A stretch of 64,000 nt of DNA from LD21 sp963715785 (GCA_963715785.1 OY970276.1:4154001-4218000), one strand, 5' to 3'. Shown: positions 18,384-28,067, counted from the stretch's first letter. Notes: generated by a model from the letters alone, not told the origin. Program-made: numbers and translations.

Positions 18384-18995
18384 ATGCATATTGTTTGTTC
18401 GGATCTCGAAGGTGTTTTTGTACCTGAAATATGGGTGAATGTTTCCATTCATACGGGGATTGATGAGCTCAAGCTTACCACGAGGGATATCAGCGACTAT
18501 AATGTTCTGATGAAAAGAAGATTGGAATTGTTAAAAAAATACGGGCTGACACTGCGTGATGTGCAGAATGTAATATCGTTGCTCAAGCCTTTGCCAGGTG
18601 CGCTTGAATTTATTGAATGGCTACGATCAAAGACCCAGCTTATTGTGGTATCGGATACATTCAGCGAATTTGCGGATCCTCTTATAAGACAGCTTGGAAG
18701 ACCCACTCTCTTCTGCCATCATCTTACAACCGATAAGGATGGGAATATTACTGATTATAACCTGCGCCAGGATGACGGAAAAAGACATGTTGTCGAATGC
18801 CTTCAGAATCTTAACTATAAGGTAATTGCCGTTGGGGATTCCTATAATGACATTTCAATGCTGAAGAAAGCAGATCGGGGCATTCTCTATAATCCGCCAC
18901 AGAATGTTGCGGATGAACACAAAGAGCTACAGGTGGTAAATACATATGCTAGTCTTAAGCGGATCATTTCCCAACATCTTAGCGTAGAGGAATAG
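18384..18995 (+). CDS. thrH: ThrH-type phosphoserine:homoserine phosphotransferase / phosphoserine phosphatase
   Basis: HAD-superfamily protein of 203 residues, strikingly like Pseudomonas ThrH from memory. It has the ThrH-specific nucleophile loop SDLEGVFVPEIW (D7 with Glu rather than Asp at +2), the block LTTRDISDYNVLMKRRL, LPGALEFIEWL, motif II VVSDTFSEF, LGRPTLFCHHL and the acidic GDSYND loop. Known ThrH moves phosphate from phosphoserine to homoserine and can also act as a phosphoserine phosphatase. It begins 7 bp after thrC where Bacteroidota usually keep thrB, so I infer that it replaces homoserine kinase here. Confidence 0.92.
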   Translation: MHIVCSDLEGVFVPEIWVNVSIHTGIDELKLTTRDISDYNVLMKRRLELLKKYGLTLRDVQNVISLLKPLPGALEFIEWLRSKTQLIVVSDTFSEFADPLIRQLGRPTLFCHHLTTDKDGNITDYNLRQDDGKRHVVECLQNLNYKVIAVGDSYNDISMLKKADRGILYNPPQNVADEHKELQVVNTYASLKRIISQHLSVEE

Positions 18996-19005
18996 GCAGT
19001 ATCCC

Positions 19006-19038
19006 GGCATGGAATTATGATGCATGCCTTGATTTTTT
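19006..19038 (+). terminator. Rho-independent terminator of the threonine operon
   Basis: GGCATG (19006-19011) pairs with CATGCC (19023-19028) across an 11-nt loop and is followed by TTGATTTTTT. It begins 10 bp after the thrH stop codon. Confidence 0.6.
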
Positions 19039-19167
19039 CCCTGAAATTTATGAAACGAAGCTGACAGTTCAGATTGTTTTATTGATTCTAAATTGTTAAA
19101 ATGTGGATCAATAATCCAATAATTTCATATTTTTACCTTACTCAAGTTTAACCAACTGACCGCCATC

Positions 19168-20667
19168 ATGAAACTTCCACCATCAACCAAAAACTGGCTT
19201 ACCATTATCGGTTCTATCATAGCCGGAATTAACCTGGCTCTGATTCTTCTCCTGTTTATCATCTCAACGATCTTCAATAAGGGAAATACTAACCTTGGTC
19301 TGTTTATATATATCATACTTCCGGGTTTTATGATTTTTGGGCTGCTGATGATCCCAATTGGGATGATACGGGAAAGAAACAGGATAAAAAGAAGTGAAAT
19401 TAAGGAAGAATCCAGGTATCCCAGAATAGATCTCAATGATCCGAGACATAGAAATGCCTTTGTTATTTTCACGATTACAACAATAATTGTGTTGTTTCTT
19501 TCGACCCTGGGAAGCTTTCAGGCATTTCATATAACAGAATCCGTTGAATTCTGCGGAACATTATGCCACCAGGTTATGGAACCTGAATATACTGCCTATC
19601 AGAATTCCCCCCATGCCAATGTTTCATGTGTGGAGTGCCATGTGGGATCAGGAGCTTCATGGTACGTAAAATCAAAGCTTTCAGGCCTTCACCAGGTGTG
19701 GGCTGTGATGACAAATACCTATCCGCGGCCAATAGAGACTCCTCTGCACGACCTGCGTCCGGCAAGAGAGACTTGTGAAAAATGCCACTGGCCTCAGAAA
19801 TTTTATGCACGGACGCTATGGACAAAAAAATATTTTCTTGCTGACTCACTGAACACAGAATGGAATATTATGCTTGAAATGAAAACCGGTCCGGAATACA
19901 GCGAAATGGGATTTAAGGAAGGAATTCACTGGCATATTAATCCCGATGTAAGCATTGAATATATTTCCGATAATGACAAGCGTGAAAATATAACCTATGT
20001 AAAATATACAAATAAGTCTACCGGCGCAGTCAAAATATTCAGGAATGACAGTAATCCTATCTCCGATAGCCTTATTTCAGTAGCCTCACCCCGCACAATG
20101 GATTGTATCGACTGCCATAACCGTCCTTCCCACAAGTATAATTCACCGCCCGTATATTTCGATAAGGCTATGATTACAGGTGCAATTTCAAAAAACATTC
20201 CATTTTTCAAGAAGGTGGCGATGGGGATACTGAAAGATACTTATACCAGTAAGGATACTGCATTGATGACACTCAGAGACAGTATTAGCTCCTTTTACAA
20301 AACAGATTATTCTGATTTTTATTCCAGCAATAAAAATATGATAGATAGTTCAATAGTGGCTGTTGAGCAACAATTTAGTCAGAACACATTCCCAAGAATG
20401 AAGGTCACTTATGATCATTATCCTGATCATATCGGTCATCTTGAATCTGATGGCTGTTTCAGATGTCATAATGATAAGTTCAAGGCCGCAGACGGAACCA
20501 CAATATCCCGTGACTGCAATCTATGTCATAGCATAGTTGGCCAGGGTAAGGACGGAATGATTGAATATGCCAGTATCAAAGATAATCTTGCCTTCAAACA
20601 TCCGGTGAACATCGGCAATGCCTGGAAAGAGGCTAATTGCTCGGAATGCCATAAGTTTCTCTATTAG
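19168..20667 (+). CDS. Membrane-anchored multihaem cytochrome c, NapC/NirT-related (7 haem sites)
   Basis: Electron-transfer protein of 499 residues, probably linking the quinone pool to periplasmic acceptors. Three hydrophobic segments (about 8-32, 45-65 and 92-115) anchor it. Haem-binding sites in order: CGTLCH (a CX3CH spacing), CVECH, CEKCH, CIDCH, CFRCH, CNLCH and CSECH, seven in all. The block around the first two (SPHANVSCVECH, VKSKLSG, PRPIETPLHDLRPA) is the NapC/NirT-like core, with the Met of QVMEPEY next to the first haem. No terminal reductase gene is nearby, so its acceptor is unknown. The haem count suggests an anaerobic or microaerobic respiratory role. Confidence 0.9.
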   Translation: MKLPPSTKNWLTIIGSIIAGINLALILLLFIISTIFNKGNTNLGLFIYIILPGFMIFGLLMIPIGMIRERNRIKRSEIKEESRYPRIDLNDPRHRNAFVIFTITTIIVLFLSTLGSFQAFHITESVEFCGTLCHQVMEPEYTAYQNSPHANVSCVECHVGSGASWYVKSKLSGLHQVWAVMTNTYPRPIETPLHDLRPARETCEKCHWPQKFYARTLWTKKYFLADSLNTEWNIMLEMKTGPEYSEMGFKEGIHWHINPDVSIEYISDNDKRENITYVKYTNKSTGAVKIFRNDSNPISDSLISVASPRTMDCIDCHNRPSHKYNSPPVYFDKAMITGAISKNIPFFKKVAMGILKDTYTSKDTALMTLRDSISSFYKTDYSDFYSSNKNMIDSSIVAVEQQFSQNTFPRMKVTYDHYPDHIGHLESDGCFRCHNDKFKAADGTTISRDCNLCHSIVGQGKDGMIEYASIKDNLAFKHPVNIGNAWKEANCSECHKFLY

Positions 20668-20850
20668 AGCTTAGACCGAAGCCAGATATAACTTTACATG
20701 GTACTTAGTGTATAGCCCAGCAGCCCTTGCAGCATTTAAAAATATAAGCTGGAACGGCGGGGTTGGGATTGCGGATTTCCTTTAATGTAAATATTTGTAA
20801 TTATATATTTCTGTAAACATTGAGGTAAAAAGGTTTTTAAAAGAATACAT

Positions 20851-22392
20851 ATGAATTCTGAAAAATTCAAAGACAAGTTGTTCCCTGCATTCCTGACCAT
20901 CATGAGAATTGTAATAGGATGGCATTTCCTCTATGAGGGAATAGTGAAACTAATTAATCCTGCATGGACAGCACGTCCGTTTCTTGAAGGCTCCCGCTGG
21001 ATCTTCGGTGATATCTTCAGGTGGATGATATCAGGGAACACCGGTATGTGGATTATCGACACATTAAACGCATACGGGCTGACAATTATTGGCCTTGCTC
21101 TTATTTTAGGCCTTTTCACAAGAGTCGCATTATGGGCTGGTGCCGGATTATTACTGATGTACTATATTGCGTACCCTCCTTTTGGCGGCTTCAGCTACGG
21201 CGCCCCATCAGAAGGAAGCTACCTTCTTGTTAATAAAAACCTCGTTGAGCTTGTAGCAATGATTCTGCTGAGCTTCGTCAACCCCGGACAATTTATCGGG
21301 CTTGATATGTTGCGCAAAAAGAGAAATATCCCTGTCGCGAAAGAATCAGCGATAAATGAAACAGCTTATAACCAGGAGTCAAATCCGCGAAGACAGCTGA
21401 TAAAGTCAATGTTAGGATTACCCGTTCTTGCAGTTTTTGCCGGAGCATTTTTCAAAAACATAACCGAAGAAGGTCCCGACGCTGTGTCCGGTGCAACAAT
21501 AAAAGTTGATTATAAGCAAATCAATGAACTAAAGGGAAAATTACCTTCTGGAAAACTCGGTGATCTGACAATAAGCCGGATGATCATGGGCTGCAACCTT
21601 ATCGGCGGATGGGCGCATGCCCGCGACCTTATATATTCCAACACACTCTTTAAAGCATATAATAATGAGAGAAAGATAATCGAGACATTCCTGCTTGCTG
21701 AACAGGCAGGCATAAACACTGTCTTTATGGTGACCCAGTATTATCCGACTTTAAATAAATATAAAAGTATATATAACAGCAAGATGCAATCAATTTGTCA
21801 GGCTATGCTGCCTGACAAGGATTTTTTCTCTGACATTAATGATGCTGTAAAAAGCAAGCCAGATGCAATATATATTCAGGGTGGAGAAGGCGACAGATAT
21901 GCCCTTGCAGGCAAATTCGATATGCTTAAAAAAGCTGTCGATTACATAAAACAGCAAGGCTTTCCTGCCGGTATTGGCGCTCATTCTCTCGAGACAATAA
22001 AATCATGCGAGAGAGAAGGCATAAACCCCGACTTCTACGTTAAGACATTCCATCATGATAAATACTGGTCGGCACATCCGATAGAAAACCGGGAAGAATA
22101 CAGTGTTATAGGTCCGGGTTCGCCCGACCATAACAGGTTCCATGAAAATATGTGGGATCTGTTTCCGCTGCAAACTGCAGAATACATGAAAACAGTTAAT
22201 AAGCCGTGGTTCGCATTTAAAGTCCTGGCTGCCGGCGCAATTGAACCTAAGGATGGTTTCAGGCATGCCTTTGAGAACGGTGCAGATTTTATTTGTGTCG
22301 GAATGTTCGACTTTCAGGTTATCGATAATGTGAATACAGCTACTGAGGTACTGGGCAGCCTGGGTCAGCGTGAAAGAAAATGGTACTCATAA
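20851..22392 (+). CDS. Fusion: DoxX-like membrane domain + Tat-like anchor + aldo/keto-reductase-like barrel
   Basis: Protein of 513 residues with two unrelated halves. Residues ~10-150 are a DoxX/TQO-like four-helix membrane domain (MRIVIGWHFLYEGIVKL; GLALILGLFTRVALWAGAG; NKNLVELVAMILLSFVNPGQ). Near 179-202, NPRRQLIKSMLGLPVLAVFA resembles a twin-arginine signal and fifth helix. The C-terminal half (~220-513) begins LTISRMIMGCNLIGGWAHAR and looks like an aldo/keto-reductase-type TIM barrel (LLAEQAGINTVF, GIGAHSLETIK, KVLAAGAIEPKDGF, FENGADFICVGMFDFQ). The topology implies a periplasmic barrel tethered to a membrane redox domain. The catalytic Tyr and Lys of true AKRs were not confidently located. 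Function is unknown. Confidence 0.75.
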   Translation: MNSEKFKDKLFPAFLTIMRIVIGWHFLYEGIVKLINPAWTARPFLEGSRWIFGDIFRWMISGNTGMWIIDTLNAYGLTIIGLALILGLFTRVALWAGAGLLLMYYIAYPPFGGFSYGAPSEGSYLLVNKNLVELVAMILLSFVNPGQFIGLDMLRKKRNIPVAKESAINETAYNQESNPRRQLIKSMLGLPVLAVFAGAFFKNITEEGPDAVSGATIKVDYKQINELKGKLPSGKLGDLTISRMIMGCNLIGGWAHARDLIYSNTLFKAYNNERKIIETFLLAEQAGINTVFMVTQYYPTLNKYKSIYNSKMQSICQAMLPDKDFFSDINDAVKSKPDAIYIQGGEGDRYALAGKFDMLKKAVDYIKQQGFPAGIGAHSLETIKSCEREGINPDFYVKTFHHDKYWSAHPIENREEYSVIGPGSPDHNRFHENMWDLFPLQTAEYMKTVNKPWFAFKVLAAGAIEPKDGFRHAFENGADFICVGMFDFQVIDNVNTATEVLGSLGQRERKWYS

Positions 22393-22395
22393 TTG

Positions 22396-23241
22396 CTATC
22401 TGAGAATCTCAGAGGTATATTTATCTGCTATCTCAGACTGATCTTTCGACAGACCGGATATTATGACAATGCGGCTATCTTTCAGGGAAAGGAAAATAGT
22501 TCCGTTATATCCGTCCTTAAACATATATCTGCCGGTATCTGAATCTGCTGATTCACTGCCTGATGCTTTTAAATATTCATTTACAGTTTTAAGAGCCTCT
22601 TCAGGTGATTTGTTATCAATAATAAATATTGAAAAGACATCATTACCGTTCTGATATGTCGCTTTAAAGGCTTTATTCAGGAACTTATGGCCCAGAACGC
22701 TTTCATTAATATACATCTCTTCATTGGCTTTTATGCCTGCCGGCGGAAAAAGTGAAAGCTGTGATGGCATTGCCTGGCCCCCGGGAAGCATATCTGCAAC
22801 TTCGTGAGCAAGAGTTTCAGCAGATTTCAAAGTATTCTCCTTCTTTGAATAAGTTCTGATCTTAACATAATAGTTCCCTTTAAAAAAATTATATGCTCCG
22901 TCAATGGAGTATCCCTGTGAACCCAGATTCATATAGTGGAACGATGGGGAACGTTCGGTCGAATAGATGCCAAAAGCCATGGTATTATCGGACAGCCTGT
23001 AAATTTCAAGCTTTATAACGTTCTTCCCTTTTTTATAACCGGCGACATGCAGGTCGGCAAAACCATAAGCAAGATATGTATCAGCGGCGCCATCGATATA
23101 ATCCCAAAGGTTATCCGGAAGATATACCGGTGCACTGACATCTTTCTTATAACCTTTTAGATCCGGCATTTTTATATCCTGAGACAATGCAGATAATGAA
23201 AATGCCATAAGGAAAGAAGCTGCAAGCAGAATATTTCTCAT
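22396..23241 (-). CDS. Exported DUF6599-like protein
   Basis: Protein of 281 residues with a signal peptide (MRNILLAASFLMAFSLSALS). The segment PDNLWDYIDGAADTYLAYGF followed by KLEIYRLSDNTMAFGIYS is the pattern I associate with DUF6599, a family of exported proteins without known activity. Both this gene and the DoxX fusion end on opposite strands only 3 bp apart. No cysteine lipobox or membrane anchor is visible after cleavage, so it is probably soluble in the periplasm or secreted. Family assignment is from recognition only. Confidence 0.7.
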   Translation of the reverse strand: MRNILLAASFLMAFSLSALSQDIKMPDLKGYKKDVSAPVYLPDNLWDYIDGAADTYLAYGFADLHVAGYKKGKNVIKLEIYRLSDNTMAFGIYSTERSPSFHYMNLGSQGYSIDGAYNFFKGNYYVKIRTYSKKENTLKSAETLAHEVADMLPGGQAMPSQLSLFPPAGIKANEEMYINESVLGHKFLNKAFKATYQNGNDVFSIFIIDNKSPEEALKTVNEYLKASGSESADSDTGRYMFKDGYNGTIFLSLKDSRIVIISGLSKDQSEIADKYTSEILR

Positions 23242-23301
23242 CGTTAAAGGTGGTGTTTCCCCATTGAAATAAGAACATTAGTTTTTATCTCAATTGGCCA
23301 T

Positions 23302-24054
23302 TTATTTCAGGCTTCTGATCCTTACATCAATACCTGAGCCCTGAAGCAGCTTTACTATCTCGCTTGTGTCAGTATTCCCATAGTGATAGGGATACAATAT
23401 CTTTGGTTTGAAGGCAAGGGCAGCATCGGCAACCATAGCCGGGGTCATCGTATATGGAAGGTTCATGGGCAGAAAAGCGATATCTATATTTTTGAGCGCC
23501 TTCATTTCGGGAGTGTTTTCAGTATCTCCGGCAACATAAACTCTTTTTCCGCCGATTGTCAGGATATATCCAATTCCTGCACCTTTCGGATGATAGGGAT
23601 GACCGGGAGAACTTTCATTGACAATATTATATGCAGGCACTGCTTCAATAATTATGTTATTTATTTCCTGTCTGTCGCCGGCATTCATAGCCATTCCCCA
23701 TGGAATTTTCTCCAATGAGTTCTGGTTGCAGAACAGAAGTGTCCCGGGCTTTTTCAGATCAGAGATCAGCTGCGGATCAAGATGATCTCCGTGTTCATGA
23801 GTAACCAGTATAAGGTCGGCTTTTGGAAGGAATTCGTAATCGCCTGAACTTCTTACCGGATCAATATAGATAACATAACCGTTTATCTTAAACATAAGCG
23901 ATCCATGACCAATAAAATGCAATTCAAGGGTACCCGCTGAAGTTGCAATCTTATCCATTTCAGGATATTCCTGAGAAAATGCAGGAAGGATCATAGCAGT
24001 AAGGATCAGGGTTAGAAAAGATTTTTTTAGTCTCGCTAAATAACAGTATTTCAT
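23302..24054 (-). CDS. Exported MBL-fold metallo-hydrolase (UlaG/YtnP-like)
   Basis: Metallo-beta-lactamase-fold protein of 250 residues with a signal peptide (MKYCYLARLKKSFLTLILTA...FSQ). The zinc motif is intact as THEHGDHLD, with the second-shell blocks KRVYVAGDTENTPEM and LYPYHYGNTDTSEI. The order matches the UlaG-like branch of metal-dependent hydrolases, here exported. The ATG at 24054 is chosen over an upstream TTG at 24084 because it opens directly into the signal peptide. Substrate is unknown. It is a single gene, divergent from the C25 peptidase. Confidence 0.88.
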   Translation of the reverse strand: MKYCYLARLKKSFLTLILTAMILPAFSQEYPEMDKIATSAGTLELHFIGHGSLMFKINGYVIYIDPVRSSGDYEFLPKADLILVTHEHGDHLDPQLISDLKKPGTLLFCNQNSLEKIPWGMAMNAGDRQEINNIIIEAVPAYNIVNESSPGHPYHPKGAGIGYILTIGGKRVYVAGDTENTPEMKALKNIDIAFLPMNLPYTMTPAMVADAALAFKPKILYPYHYGNTDTSEIVKLLQGSGIDVRIRSLK

Positions 24055-24128
24055 ATCATTGTTTTTTGGTCCGACAAGATACAAAAATTAAAAAAAATAT
24101 CAAATATTAACTTTCCAAATCTTCCTTT

Positions 24129-24151
24129 GGCCCCGATTGCAAATCGGTGCC
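24129..24151. repeat. REP-like imperfect palindrome
   Basis: GGCCCCGATT-GCA-AATCGGTGCC forms a 10-bp stem with one mismatch in the gap between divergent genes. GATTGCAAATCGG-type palindromes are, from memory, frequent in Bacteroidota intergenic DNA. Only this copy is seen in the window. Confidence 0.4.
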
Positions 24152-24290
24152 AGCGGAGCTTCTGCGACCTGGTTTCAGACTGTCTGTTGATAATAATTAC
24201 ATCAAAATTCTCGCTGCCAGCCCCATTATATGTACATTTTTTAATAACTTGGCACAGAATTTAGGTCATTGTGTCAATTAATTAAAATTG

Positions 24291-27200
24291 ATGCTTTTAG
24301 GGAATGTTAAACAAGCTATTTTATTAGCGGTTCTTCTGGTTTTTGCAGCTTCATCCGCCGGACAGACAGGAACAGGTTATAAGTTCCATCTTGATGGCAG
24401 TATGCAAAAAAACGATGTCCAGATCAATGACCGGTCCATTTCAATAAACTACTCAATACCAGAAATTAACGTCGGGAATATCACTAATGCTTCCGGAACA
24501 TTTTACCGCATCAGCATTCCCGGTCATATTCCATCAGCCGGACCCGGTAAGCCTGAGGTCCCTGTATTCTGCCGGCTGATCACTATTCCTTTGGGTTCAC
24601 AACCCGAAATAAGGATATCTGCCATCAAATCAGTCAGGATAAACCCTGCAGGTAAAAAAATAAAAGGTCTCCTCTTCCCGGCGCAGGAAAGTGAAATGAA
24701 AGAAGTTCAGCAAAAACAGGTTTTCAAATATGATAAAACTGTTTATGCTAACAGGGGATTAATCCCATCTGATACTGTCAGGATTGAATACCTCGGGACA
24801 GTGCGAAACAACAGACTTGCCAATTTATATATATCGCCTGTCAGATATAACCCCCGTTCAAATACACTGGAAGTCATTGAATCTATGAAAATTGAGATAA
24901 CATTTTCAGAACCGGCAGGTGCAACTTCAAAAACTCTGGCCACGCAGCCAGTTCAATTCAGTCAGACACTTGACAAGGGAGTGCTCAACTACAATCCTGG
25001 TGAAGTTGTTCCGGGCTATTCCGATCAGCCGGTAAAAATGGTAATCCTTACAGACACTGCTTTTAAAAAACAGCTTAAACCGTTCATTAAATGGAAGACA
25101 CAAAAAGGCTTTAAAATCCAAACCATTTACAGGGGAGCCGGTATGGCCGGGGATGACTATACTCACATAAAGTCCACATTAACAGATATTTATCATTCAG
25201 GAACTTCAACTGATCCACCTCCTGAATATCTGCTTATTGTCGGAGATGTAAACAGAGTCCCATATTACGGCTCAGATGGCTCAGGGAATATAACTGATAT
25301 GTATTATGGTGAATTTGACGGAAACGGCGATTATATACCTGAAATGTTCATAGGAAGGATTCCGGTAGCCGATACTACTGAACTGAAGACCGTGGTGGGC
25401 AAAATAATACAATATGAAAAGTTCCAGTTTGCGGATACAAATCAATTTTACTCACGTGCATTGGCAAGTGCCGGTTATGATGCCGGATATGCCACTTATA
25501 TGAATAATCAGATCAGGTACGCTGTCACTAACTATCTGACTGCTGCTAACAACATAACAGAGTCACATTTTAACTATCCTGATTCATACACTGCTAAGGA
25601 CTCCATAATCAAGATTATTAATAACGGTACATCATTCATTAATTATACGGGTCATGGCGAGGCCCTTGGATGGCTGCATGTCAATATCAAAACCTCTGAC
25701 ATTCCATCGCTTCAGAATAAAAATATGTATCCCTTTATAATCAGCAATGCCTGCAGGACTGCACAATTTAATCTGCCGACAACTTTCGGCAACAGAATGC
25801 TGCTGACGGATCAGAAGGGAGCTATCGGGTTCATTGGCTGCTCAAACGACTCTTACTGGGATGAAGATTATTACTGGGCTGTCGGACCAGGCCCCATTGC
25901 CTCAGACCCTGCATATGACGGATCAGAGCTGGGTGCTTATGACAGGATGTTCCATACTCATGGGGAATCCCCTTCTGACTGGTATTTTACCATGGGTCAG
26001 ATCAATTATGCAGGAAACCTGGCAGTAAGTGCAACAACCTCTCCGAGAAAGCAATATTATTGGGAAACATATAATCTCATTGGAGATCCGAGTGTTATAC
26101 CAATCCTTGGGACTCCCCGAAAATTTAACATCGCATTGCCCGATACACTTCCAAATGGTATTAAATCAATTTCGCTGAATGTTGACCCGTTTTCGTATGT
26201 TGCTGTTTCGCACTTTGATACATTATGGGATGCCTCATATGTGAGCAATTCAGGCTCTGTAGTGCTTAATATGCCTGGTCTGTCAAATGATTCGTGCCTC
26301 ATTGTAATTACCGGTCAGAATAAAATACCTCTGATAAAGACTGTATATCTCTCCAATATTCATAAAGAATATATAAATCTGACTTCAACTGCCATTAATG
26401 ACAGCCTGGGCAACAATAACAAAATAGCTGATTATGGAGAAGCTATCTATCTTAAGCTCGGATTGAGCAATCTGGGATTGACAGATTCGCATAAACTGTA
26501 TGCTAAAATTACATCAACATCCGACCTGGTAACAATTACAAGCGATTCAGTTTCAATAGGAACCCTGCCCGCACGATCGGATTTTGTAATTTCAAATAAG
26601 CTTGGAATTCTCATCTCAGACAATGTTCCGGACATGGGAATAGCAACCATAAATCTTATTTTAAAGGATAGCTTAACCGAAAAACATTATACCATTGATA
26701 TTTGTATGCATGCACCGCAATTGCAGATTATAAATTGTGTAATGGATGATAAGACGGAAGGGAACGGCGATAATATTCCTGATCCCGGAGAATCATTCAG
26801 GCTTGTTTTTAAGGTTCAGAACCTGGGGAGCAGCAATATCTCAGGTCAGTTTAACATATCCACTGGCAGCAGCGACCTTTCCATCTCAGAACCGAATGTT
26901 AAGTCGGGCATTCTTCAATTCGGACAAACAACCGATATACCGGTACTCGTCAAACTCGGGGAAAATGTACCGTCAGGAAGCCTTATATCGTTTTCTGCTT
27001 TACTCGATTGCAATCCATATATTATAAATAAGGACTTTTCATTCAGAGTCGGAAAGATCAGGGAAAGCTTTGAAGCGTCCTCTTTTAGTGTCTTCCCATG
27101 GATCAATATCAGCCAGGTACCCTGGGTAATCAGCCCTGCGAGCTCATACGACGGCAGTCTTTCCGCAAAATCAGGAGCGATCGGCCCGAGCGGAACTACG

Positions 27201-28067
27201 ACCCTTTCTATCAGGACGATATATGCGACGAATGATTCAATCAGGTTCTTTTACAGAGTATCGTCCGAACCAAATTACGATTACCTCTCATTCAAGCTTA
27301 ATGGCACTGAAGTCTTTAAACAATCGGGCGAAATTCCATGGTCAAAAATGACGGTTGCAGTGCCGGCGGGGCTTAATAAATTAGAATGGTCCTATAAGAA
27401 AGATAATTCAGTTTCAAAGGGGTCAGATTGCGCCTGGATAGATATGATAGATTTTGCCCAGTCAAGCTCTGTCAGTTATATCCAGAAGGACCTTCAGGTT
27501 GCGAGAATTGTTGCTCCCGCGAAAGGCAGACAGCTTGGCATACAGGATATCTCGGTTAAAGTGCTTAATCCGGGGAAAGATACTATTAATGGCTTTAACC
27601 TTGTATATCAGATAAATAATCAGTATCCTCTTGTCAGGCAGTCTTTTAATAACCTAATTATCCCGAACAGTGATTCCGTGACAGTGACTTTTAAAACGAA
27701 GGCAGATCTGTCGAGATATGGCATATATAATATTGTGGCTTACGGTGCCGGCAACAATGATGATTATGCTTTTAATGACACTGCATCTGTCCACATTGAG
27801 AATACAAATCTTGATGAGACACTGACTGTTTTCCCGAATCCTTTCACTGACAAATTCACTGTTACGATCAATTCACAGAATAATGACAGGATCAGGATTT
27901 CCCTGACTAATATGAAAGGAACAATCTTGTATGATACTGAGAAAGATATTATATCAGGAAATAATTCATTTCCCATCAGTGATTTAGTACTTACTCCTTC
28001 AGTTTATTTCTTAAAGATTCATGGCACTGTAATAGATAGAACGATAACCATTGTGAAAGTCAGATAG
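24291..28067 (+). CDS. Gingipain-family cysteine peptidase (C25) secreted by the type IX system
   Basis: Secreted or surface-bound protease of 1258 residues. A signal peptide (LLAVLLVFAASSAG) is followed by a C25 propeptide-like region (~60-220; FYRISIPGHIPSAGPGKPEV). The catalytic domain (~245-600) starts PVKMVILTDTAFK and holds the catalytic His455 in NYTGHGEALGW and Cys488 in ISNACRTAQF. Then come Ig/CARDB-like repeats, a MAM-like jelly-roll (~925-1060) and a type A T9SS sorting domain (FPNPFTDKFTV ... YFLKI). The ATG at 24291 is preferred over the TTG at 24288. It should require the T9SS machinery encoded elsewhere. Substrate specificity (Arg or Lys) cannot be read. Confidence 0.93.
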   Translation: MLLGNVKQAILLAVLLVFAASSAGQTGTGYKFHLDGSMQKNDVQINDRSISINYSIPEINVGNITNASGTFYRISIPGHIPSAGPGKPEVPVFCRLITIPLGSQPEIRISAIKSVRINPAGKKIKGLLFPAQESEMKEVQQKQVFKYDKTVYANRGLIPSDTVRIEYLGTVRNNRLANLYISPVRYNPRSNTLEVIESMKIEITFSEPAGATSKTLATQPVQFSQTLDKGVLNYNPGEVVPGYSDQPVKMVILTDTAFKKQLKPFIKWKTQKGFKIQTIYRGAGMAGDDYTHIKSTLTDIYHSGTSTDPPPEYLLIVGDVNRVPYYGSDGSGNITDMYYGEFDGNGDYIPEMFIGRIPVADTTELKTVVGKIIQYEKFQFADTNQFYSRALASAGYDAGYATYMNNQIRYAVTNYLTAANNITESHFNYPDSYTAKDSIIKIINNGTSFINYTGHGEALGWLHVNIKTSDIPSLQNKNMYPFIISNACRTAQFNLPTTFGNRMLLTDQKGAIGFIGCSNDSYWDEDYYWAVGPGPIASDPAYDGSELGAYDRMFHTHGESPSDWYFTMGQINYAGNLAVSATTSPRKQYYWETYNLIGDPSVIPILGTPRKFNIALPDTLPNGIKSISLNVDPFSYVAVSHFDTLWDASYVSNSGSVVLNMPGLSNDSCLIVITGQNKIPLIKTVYLSNIHKEYINLTSTAINDSLGNNNKIADYGEAIYLKLGLSNLGLTDSHKLYAKITSTSDLVTITSDSVSIGTLPARSDFVISNKLGILISDNVPDMGIATINLILKDSLTEKHYTIDICMHAPQLQIINCVMDDKTEGNGDNIPDPGESFRLVFKVQNLGSSNISGQFNISTGSSDLSISEPNVKSGILQFGQTTDIPVLVKLGENVPSGSLISFSALLDCNPYIINKDFSFRVGKIRESFEASSFSVFPWINISQVPWVISPASSYDGSLSAKSGAIGPSGTTTLSIRTIYATNDSIRFFYRVSSEPNYDYLSFKLNGTEVFKQSGEIPWSKMTVAVPAGLNKLEWSYKKDNSVSKGSDCAWIDMIDFAQSSSVSYIQKDLQVARIVAPAKGRQLGIQDISVKVLNPGKDTINGFNLVYQINNQYPLVRQSFNNLIIPNSDSVTVTFKTKADLSRYGIYNIVAYGAGNNDDYAFNDTASVHIENTNLDETLTVFPNPFTDKFTVTINSQNNDRIRISLTNMKGTILYDTEKDIISGNNSFPISDLVLTPSVYFLKIHGTVIDRTITIVKVR

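Noticed and set aside
24249..24265. Sigma-54-like promoter (TTGGCAC) before the C25 peptidase
   Set aside because: The -24 part fits but the -12 part reads TTAGG, not TTGC, so the key GC is missing.
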